Source: Arthrobacter sp. ok362
Lineage (GTDB): Bacteria; Actinomycetota; Actinomycetes; Actinomycetales; Micrococcaceae
Direction of reading: 5' to 3'
DNA length: 64,000 nt
Assembly (NCBI RefSeq): GCF_900102785.1
Contig: NZ_FNGC01000014.1
Location: 1-64,000 of the forward strand
Notes under the pieces: model-generated
What the model was told of the DNA's origin: nothing
Databases searched by the model: none
What the model saw: only the letters and a program-made list of their open reading frames with translations
Made by a program: the position numbers and the translations under genes
Shown here: positions 58,127-64,000 of the stretch, piece after piece
Position numbering within the stretch: the first letter of the stretch is position 1
Layout of the letters: every line of letters begins with the position of its first letter

Positions 58127-60839
58127 CGGCCCCACCGTCGATATCTTCCAGGTCCATCATCTTGCGGAGCATCGATTTCGTGATCATGTACTCGATGTCT
58201 TCCGTCGCGTCCGACGGATCGGATGAACCGGGCGGGAATGCCAGTTTGATGGCAACAATGGGGTCTTTGGGCTTTCTGTGCCCTGAACCGTTGTCCTCGA
58301 TCTTTTCGGGATCCATTCCATAGACGAAGAGGGCCGGGCGGTCCAGTATCCGGATGTACTCCGACTCTGGAGGGTTCGAGGAAGTGTTGTTTTCCGCGTA
58401 CTTCTTCTCCATCTCTGCCACAGACAGGGAGTCCGTTACCAAACGAAAGTCACTGCCGCTGCCAAGTCGGCGGCTGCTTCCGGCCACGGCGTAGGTCTCG
58501 TCCGCCCAAGCGATCGTCCGTTGGTTCAAGGTAATGGTCCTGCTCCCGATTTCCCGGGTGGGCGCTTTCGCCGTTCCTGCCATAAAGACGACGTCCCAGT
58601 TGTCATAGCGGGATCCTGAACGCACGTGTCGTTCCAGAGCCGTCGAGAACTGGAAGTCCTTGACATGGGCTGTGAACCCATCGAGGAAGTCCGCGACGTG
58701 CCGGCGGTCGACATTCGTCCAGCGGTGACTGAGGGTCTTTTCCCGCGGGACGTACGTGGGCGTGCTGTCCTCTTCAATGGCGAGGACCAATTTTTCCGCC
58801 GCCGCGTAGTTGCTCTTGACGTGAGATGCCCGTGCGGACAGTTTCGAGGTTTCGGGTGACCGCCCCGCGAAGGACACCGGAACTTTCCACTCGGTTGCTG
58901 TTTTCATCTTATTCCGCGCGGTGATTAGCATGGCGCCCGGGTGTTTACGGACCGCGACACCGAAATCGGCCGGTGTGTAGCCGTCGTTGTGCATGCTGAC
59001 CAAGTCAGCTCTGAGCTCCTTCACGGACCGGTCGATGTAGGCGAAGTTGGCAGCTTGCTCAGCGGTAATCCATACCCGGCAGAGATCCTCATAGCCCTCC
59101 CTGTAGCCAAACCAGCGCGCCATTTGAAGAAGGGTGTCCGTCGCCGTCGCATGGCGGAAGAAGTAGCTGACAATGAGGCCATCAAGTGTCAGGCCCCGGC
59201 TAAGGACGTCCCCGCCGACCACAATCTGCCGTGCCTGCTGTTTTTGACTCAACGGTTCGGCCGTTTGTTTCTTGTTCAGCGAGGAGTTGATCACCACCGG
59301 TGTGATGTCGGCGACGGCCGATGGCAGCTCCGCAAGCACTTGTTCCCAGGTGACTCCGGCCTTGGCGTATTGCTTGGTGTAAGTCGCCTTGAGCTGATCC
59401 ATCACTTGGTTGGCCTGGCCGGCCGCGTAGGTTTTCGTGTGGAGTCCGATGGTGTTCTGCAGGTGGGTCAGTTCGCTGGTGACATGCGTGAGCACCTGAT
59501 CCTGGACGTTGATGAACCGTGAAACATTGACAAGCATGGACCTCAACTCGTCTTTATCTCCCCGGATGTCCCGGATGGCGTTGGCAATCAGGTATGTCCT
59601 GATCGCCTCGCGCAGGCTCTCGGGGATCCCGGATACGGCCAGTGAAGACTTGTGCTTAGGAGGGAAAAACCCGTCGGCATCGGTCAGGTCCACCACATGG
59701 TCAGTTGCGTTGCCGTCTTCGGAGTTGAAGACCTTGTCCGCCCCTACATAGTTCGAGGGTGCCTGCAGAGCGTAGATGTAGTCCTTCGGAAACAGGTCGT
59801 CCTCGACATCGCTGTCGATGAAGATGTTGGCAAACGGTGTTGCAGAGAACCCGATGTAGGAGCTGCGCTCGAACTTTTTGAGCAGTTCCCGGATGAGGGC
59901 GTTGATGACCGTTGGATCGTCATCTTCCTTGCTCGTGTCAACGGAGGCATAGTCCGATTCGTCATCCAGCAAGATCATTGGCAGTTCGAGTTTTCCGTTG
60001 GAACCGGTCTGTTCCTGGAATTCGTTGACCAGGCTTTGGAGTATGTGTTTGTTTTTCTTAACCACAAACACGAAGGTCTGATCCGGCATTTTTCCGACAT
60101 GAATCAGCGTCGTCTGTTGGGTGGCGGAGTTGAAGTCAGACCACACGCTCGTCCTCGCGGCGACCCGGCCGACGAGTTCCCGGTTGTTGACTCCGATGCC
60201 AACGTAGCGTTCCGGAGACGCATCGGTGCCGAGCTTGGACCCTGGCATGGGTTTGGACATACCCACGACACCTTCATCGACACGTTTTTGCGTCTGCTGG
60301 CGAAGGTATCCGGTGTGCCCGCCCAGAACGACGATCAACCTGTATCCGGCGTCGATCGCTTTGTTGAACAGCCCTAGATAGGTTCCGGTCTTGCCGGACT
60401 GGACATCTCCCAGTACAAGGCCGACCCTGTTCCATGCGCCGGAACGATGTGGGTCGCCCACGAGGTCAAGAATGTCATCGGTCAGCACGCCCATGTCTTT
60501 TACTACACGCGGGGAGATGTCCTTTTCGTTCACCAGCCAGTCCTGGTAGGCGGTCCATCGTTGCCAGTCAATCTGGCCCCGTTGCTGTTTCACCCACGGT
60601 TCATGACCCTCGGCTGCCAAGACTGTGCCGCGGTCCATGGAGACACCCATCGCGGCGTGGATGCGCTGGGTAATGCCAGCCAAATCGTCCGGCTCCAAGT
60701 GCTGTCCGAACATCCCGGCCAGCAGGACGAGGTTGTTGTTCACCATTTCTTCGGTCACAGACTCGCCAATGAGCTGGGATTTCAGCATTCGCTCCAGTTG
60801 AGCCGCCTCTTGGGCACGGATTTCTTCAAGATTCGTCAT
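58119..60839 (-). CDS. Z1 domain superfamily II helicase-like ATPase
   Basis: A 906-residue ATPase. Walker A GDVQSGKT is at 144-151, the Walker B DDESD at 292-296, motif III SATPFAN at 332-338, the Z1-specific GGDVLSRGLTLDGL at 542-555 and motif VI QMARWFGYR at 572-580. Everything needed for nucleic-acid-driven ATP hydrolysis is present. Z1 proteins are found with MORC-like ATPases and restriction enzymes, where they are thought to move along or open DNA. Its ATG overlaps the stop of the upstream ATPase gene (ATGA). Confidence 0.94.
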   Translation of the reverse strand: MTNLEEIRAQEAAQLERMLKSQLIGESVTEEMVNNNLVLLAGMFGQHLEPDDLAGITQRIHAAMGVSMDRGTVLAAEGHEPWVKQQRGQIDWQRWTAYQDWLVNEKDISPRVVKDMGVLTDDILDLVGDPHRSGAWNRVGLVLGDVQSGKTGTYLGLFNKAIDAGYRLIVVLGGHTGYLRQQTQKRVDEGVVGMSKPMPGSKLGTDASPERYVGIGVNNRELVGRVAARTSVWSDFNSATQQTTLIHVGKMPDQTFVFVVKKNKHILQSLVNEFQEQTGSNGKLELPMILLDDESDYASVDTSKEDDDPTVINALIRELLKKFERSSYIGFSATPFANIFIDSDVEDDLFPKDYIYALQAPSNYVGADKVFNSEDGNATDHVVDLTDADGFFPPKHKSSLAVSGIPESLREAIRTYLIANAIRDIRGDKDELRSMLVNVSRFINVQDQVLTHVTSELTHLQNTIGLHTKTYAAGQANQVMDQLKATYTKQYAKAGVTWEQVLAELPSAVADITPVVINSSLNKKQTAEPLSQKQQARQIVVGGDVLSRGLTLDGLIVSYFFRHATATDTLLQMARWFGYREGYEDLCRVWITAEQAANFAYIDRSVKELRADLVSMHNDGYTPADFGVAVRKHPGAMLITARNKMKTATEWKVPVSFAGRSPETSKLSARASHVKSNYAAAEKLVLAIEEDSTPTYVPREKTLSHRWTNVDRRHVADFLDGFTAHVKDFQFSTALERHVRSGSRYDNWDVVFMAGTAKAPTREIGSRTITLNQRTIAWADETYAVAGSSRRLGSGSDFRLVTDSLSVAEMEKKYAENNTSSNPPESEYIRILDRPALFVYGMDPEKIEDNGSGHRKPKDPIVAIKLAFPPGSSDPSDATEDIEYMITKSMLRKMMDLEDIDGGADE

Positions 60840-62344
60840 GGCGTAACTCCCAGTCCAGTAACTTCAGTCAGTAAGGCATGCGTGTCCCGGCATCGGGAAA
60901 ACTGTTCGGCGGCCTTGAACCCGTTAATGAAGTCTTCAGCGGATCCTCCGCCCGCGGACCACTGCCGCCAGTATCCGATGGCGAGGTCCCTTAGAGCAGT
61001 CTCTGTGGTTTCGGGCGACTTCTGCGGCTGGTCCCCGCTCAGCTTCACATAGGCATCCGTGACGGGAAAGGAAGACTCAATGGCTTTCAGAGCCGTATCC
61101 AAGGCAAGCAACTGCTCCGCGTTGAGCTGATCCACAAGGTTTTCCACCAGAGGATGTTCCCGGTTGATCTGGTAGTAGAAGCCCTCCCTGCTGCTCAAAC
61201 CCAGCCAAGTGCGCATCACACCGCGTCCGGAATCATCAGCGACACCTTTATGGCGGAACGCCCTTTCGCTGGGCTGGATAATGCGATCGATCACCTGCTT
61301 CAAGGCCCGACGAATCGCCGGCGGAGGACTGGCTGCGGACTTCTTGATGTCCAAGGCCCATAGGTGGTCAAGTGTGTTGGGAATATCAACCTGAACCCGG
61401 GCGAGCTTCCCCAGCTCACCTCTCGGAACCAACCGAAACCACGTTCCCCAGATCACCAAACGCTTGGCACGGTAGATATAGAACCCTTGGTTGTCTCGCA
61501 GTGGGCCATTGAGTTGTGCTTGGCTCCGTTCTTTGGCAGACATCCTGTTGATGAACGGCAGTGTGTACGGCCGGAAAGTGATCTCCCCGCCCTCGACAGG
61601 GATCCGTTCCCGGTGCCCTAGCTGGGTAGCCCTGTTTTGGCTGAGAAAAGGGTCCGCTGGTGCGATTCTGTCCAGGTTCAGTCTGATGGTGATTTTCTGC
61701 CCATCTTCACCTTCCAGGAAGCGGTGAAAGACAAGGGCCAGATGTTCCTTGGCGTCAGCCATCCTGGCCGTAAAATCTTCGGTGAACCCGGCCTGGTCGG
61801 GGTCTGAAAGGTCGATCTCTTCCCACAGGACAACTGTCCCGGACACTTTGTCGTCGAGATAACGTGCGTGTGGCAGCCCGAGAAGATCATCCTCGGAAAG
61901 GACCAGCAGTTGCCACTCGCCTGATTCAGCGAGATGGTCCAGGTTCCACTGGACGCCAACCAGACTTCCATTCCGCTTACTTATCAGCGTTAGAACTCGG
62001 CACTGTGAGAGAGAAGCCGTTTTCAGGCCAAGACCGAACCGTCCCAGGTCACCGGCTGCTCTGGCAGACGTGGAGTTCCGGCCAGCAAGTTTCATCGCCT
62101 GGCGCACGCCGTCGGCATCCATGCCGAACCCGTTGTCGCTGATCGATACGTAAGTGCTGCCTGCTTCTGCGTTGAAGCTGATGTCGATTGTTGTCGCTTC
62201 AGCAGTGATCGAGTTATCGACGATGTCCGCGATCGCCGTCTTCAGCGAATACCCCACGGCCCTCATCGATTCCATGAGCTGCGGCCCCGGCAGCACAACT
62301 TCAGATTCCAATATTTTCCCTATCCTTGAATACTTCGTAAACAT
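60836..62344 (-). CDS. GHKL/MORC-like ATPase of the defence operon
   Basis: A 502-residue protein with a Hsp90/MutL/MORC-type ATPase domain: N box ADIVDNSITA (39-48), SDNGFGM (69-75) and GRFGLGLKTAS (101-111). A transducer-like middle part contains YRAKRLVIWGTWFRL; the last 150 residues are helical. Such ATPases dimerise and close around DNA on ATP binding. ATG 62344 has no ribosome site; TTG 62311 follows AAGGATAGGG and could be the true start. A 162-bp gap separates it from the EcoRII-type gene upstream. Confidence 0.9.
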   Translation of the reverse strand: MFTKYSRIGKILESEVVLPGPQLMESMRAVGYSLKTAIADIVDNSITAEATTIDISFNAEAGSTYVSISDNGFGMDADGVRQAMKLAGRNSTSARAAGDLGRFGLGLKTASLSQCRVLTLISKRNGSLVGVQWNLDHLAESGEWQLLVLSEDDLLGLPHARYLDDKVSGTVVLWEEIDLSDPDQAGFTEDFTARMADAKEHLALVFHRFLEGEDGQKITIRLNLDRIAPADPFLSQNRATQLGHRERIPVEGGEITFRPYTLPFINRMSAKERSQAQLNGPLRDNQGFYIYRAKRLVIWGTWFRLVPRGELGKLARVQVDIPNTLDHLWALDIKKSAASPPPAIRRALKQVIDRIIQPSERAFRHKGVADDSGRGVMRTWLGLSSREGFYYQINREHPLVENLVDQLNAEQLLALDTALKAIESSFPVTDAYVKLSGDQPQKSPETTETALRDLAIGYWRQWSAGGGSAEDFINGFKAAEQFSRCRDTHALLTEVTGLGVTP

Positions 62345-62506
62345 ATAGCAGGGCTGCGATATCAACCGATTCGACACCAGGATGTGCCGCCACTAGGTCA
62401 CATGCCGGGTTCGCACGCCCCGTCGCCCGGAGCCGGGTGAATGCACCGGGTTTCGGCGACGTGATCGAATTTTCACTTTGGTGTTTCGGGGGGTTCGGCC
62501 CAGCTC

Positions 62507-63757
62507 TCAGAGCAGCGAGGGCTGCATGGGTCCCCGTCGATCGCGTTCCCTTGCCGCGCTGATGAAGTCGCCTACACTCATCAACCACTCCCGCTGCTCG
62601 GGTTTGTACGGTTCGTGCAGGGTGCGGGGGATGACGAGCTGGATTCTGTGGTCCTGCATCTCGTCTGTTTGGGCGGGGCTGATTGGGCTCTCCAATGTCA
62701 AGAGATGCTTGTCTTCGATGCGTTTAGCTTCACTGAGGACCTGCCGCCATCGGTCTTTGCAGGTGGTTTTGACTCCCAGCATGGTCAGATCGAGGGCTAG
62801 GAAATCCGGGTCCCGGTATTCGTTGATGCCGGGGAAGATGAAGTCCGGGCGTGCCCGGTTTTCCGTCACCGGGTTGAAGGTGTGGCGCACGTCCAAGGCG
62901 TCGAAGAGGGCGATGAGTTGGTTCTCCAGTCCCTTTCCGGCCCGGCTTTTTCGGCGGTTGTGAAGGGACAGGGAGACTTCAATGAACCGGTCCACGTCCA
63001 CATGCCCCTCGCTGTAGAGGGCATCTAGGGTGTCAGTGGCCAGGTGACGTTCCAAGGTTCTGAAGAGTATTTCTTCCTGCTCCAGCCAAGCCATCAGAAC
63101 CTTGTCGGGGTCGTCTGCCGGGTGGAGGTCAGGGAGGGTGGAGCGGGCGAAGGCTCCGAACTCGGCGGAGGTGGGGAAGCGGGCGCCGAATTTGGCGAGG
63201 ATTCTGTCGAGCCAGTCGTCGTTGGCGGGTTCGATGGCGATGCCGAGCTTGTCTAGCAGGTACATGGCGGTCAGGCCCAGACTGTCGTGCCCGCTTTCCA
63301 GCCCGGAGCGGACGGAAAAGCCATGGTGCTCCAACACATCTGTGCCGAAGAGCCAGTCCAGCTGGGCGGCGATGCTGGATCCTGACGGGGCCACGATGAA
63401 CAGGGCGCCCCCGGTCGTCTGTTTTGCGATGAAGACGACGTCGCCGGGCTGCGCCATCTTCATCGCGTCCACCGAGGCCGGGTAGTACAGGCGGTATTCG
63501 GAGCGGTTGGGGGTGTTGAGGCGGGCATCGTAGAAAGTCAGGGTGCCGTCTTCTGCAACGGGCTCGTCGGTGTCATCGGACACCAGCAGGAACCGCGTTG
63601 GGATGATCACCTTCTCCGTCGGGCGCCCGAAAAGCCCTTGGAGTGCTTTGACGCCGTCGAGTTCGTGCTGGTTTGAACTCCGTCCGACGGTTTCCACTGT
63701 GCTGAGGATCTTGGCGGCCACGCCGTCGAAGTGATCGGCCAGGTCACCGAAATCCAT
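62507..63757 (-). CDS. EcoRII-type type II restriction endonuclease, first copy
   Basis: A 416-residue nuclease. The N-terminal half (EYRLYYPASVD, PGDVVFIAKQ, AQLDWLFGT) may be the effector DNA-binding domain; the C-terminal EcoRII-C domain has NRRKSRAG (267-274), RPDFIFPG (303-310), LGVKTTCKDRWRQ (327-339), EAKRIEDKHLLTLE and DFISAARE. GGGGGAAAC just before the ATG at 63757 fixes the start. It follows the methyltransferase gene by 107 bp, forming a classic type II pair that would cut at or near CCWGG-like sites lacking methylation, the site being inference from the family. Confidence 0.92.
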   Translation of the reverse strand: MDFGDLADHFDGVAAKILSTVETVGRSSNQHELDGVKALQGLFGRPTEKVIIPTRFLLVSDDTDEPVAEDGTLTFYDARLNTPNRSEYRLYYPASVDAMKMAQPGDVVFIAKQTTGGALFIVAPSGSSIAAQLDWLFGTDVLEHHGFSVRSGLESGHDSLGLTAMYLLDKLGIAIEPANDDWLDRILAKFGARFPTSAEFGAFARSTLPDLHPADDPDKVLMAWLEQEEILFRTLERHLATDTLDALYSEGHVDVDRFIEVSLSLHNRRKSRAGKGLENQLIALFDALDVRHTFNPVTENRARPDFIFPGINEYRDPDFLALDLTMLGVKTTCKDRWRQVLSEAKRIEDKHLLTLESPISPAQTDEMQDHRIQLVIPRTLHEPYKPEQREWLMSVGDFISAARERDRRGPMQPSLL

Positions 63758-63864
63758 ATATGTTTCCCCCAAAGCTGTAGGACAGATGTGTGCACGCCGG
63801 AATCGACCGTATCGTGGCGCCGTTTCAGACGGGCGCCACGACACGGCCGCACACATGGCGCAGG

Positions 63865-64000
63865 TCAGGCTGAGAGGGACTCCACAGCGGCGGGCTGGTT
63901 CATGATTTTGAGTACGTGCGGGGTCATGATTCGGGCGATCTCGCTCATCACGGGCGTGACGACGCTGTTGCCGAACTGCTTGTATGCCTGGGTGTCACTG
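63865..64000 (-). CDS. DNA cytosine-5 methyltransferase, C-terminal end
   Basis: The last 44 codons of a gene entering from the right edge. QAYKQFGNSVVTPVMSEIAR is motif X of C5-cytosine methyltransferases, placed as expected close to the C-terminus. The stop is at 63865-63867. Given the EcoRII-type enzyme beside it, it likely protects the same site. Only the end is seen, so recognition region and completeness are unknown. Confidence 0.88.
   Translation of the reverse strand, partial: SDTQAYKQFGNSVVTPVMSEIARIMTPHVLKIMNQPAAVESLSA

Overview
The window is high-GC, densely coded actinobacterial DNA, most like the Micrococcaceae (Arthrobacter/Pseudarthrobacter group). This rests on family content: a DUF222/13E12-type protein, a secreted resuscitation-promoting factor with LysM, an MSMEG_6728-type protein, an intracellular X25-domain protein, PucR regulation, and strong GGAGG ribosome sites with frequent GTG starts. 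The genus is inferred from gene content only. No tRNA, rRNA or CRISPR array was seen.

Positions 1-31.4 kb look like ordinary chromosome: small metabolic and stress genes, Rpf, a UvrA-like ABC ATPase divergent from an adenosine/adenine deaminase, a SulP transporter, a GH13 glucosidase, an MscS channel, two tandem paralogous lipoproteins, acylphosphatase, a diacylglycerol-kinase-like protein, and a PucR-controlled module (FMN 2-hydroxy-acid dehydrogenase plus a polar amino-acid ABC transporter). Several gene ends carry long intergenic palindromes (5441-5488, 10248-10308, 14416-14475, 44315-44347, 45638-45670).

Positions 31.5-44.3 kb hold one catabolic locus. Ten minus-strand genes (peptide-type ABC importer, two-component ATPases, aldo/keto reductase, HpaI-type aldolase, Asp-box sialidase-like protein, SDR, DeoR regulator) are divergent from a single-gene fusion of a four-carbon acid-sugar kinase (DUF1537) and a PdxA2-type dehydrogenase. 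This suggests import and breakdown of a sialylated, ulosonate or acid-sugar compound to C3 units.

Positions 44.3-53.5 kb become patchy: small stress-type genes, a divergent group 2 sigma factor with two small partner genes, then a scar. The scar consists of the tail of a sugar ABC permease, three unrelated genes, a damaged LacI-family regulator whose operators survive, and an ISL3 transposase fragment.

Positions 53.7 kb to the right edge are a defence island on the minus strand: cytosine methyltransferase (end only), EcoRII-type nuclease, GHKL/MORC-like ATPase, Z1 helicase-like ATPase, PD-(D/E)XK (DUF4420) protein, AIPR protein, and a second, diverged EcoRII-type nuclease. The middle four genes overlap at their stop/start codons and are probably co-translated. 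The MORC-ATPase/Z1/restriction combination is a known type of neighbourhood; the second EcoRII paralogue at the far end is the least ordinary part and the best candidate for something new.
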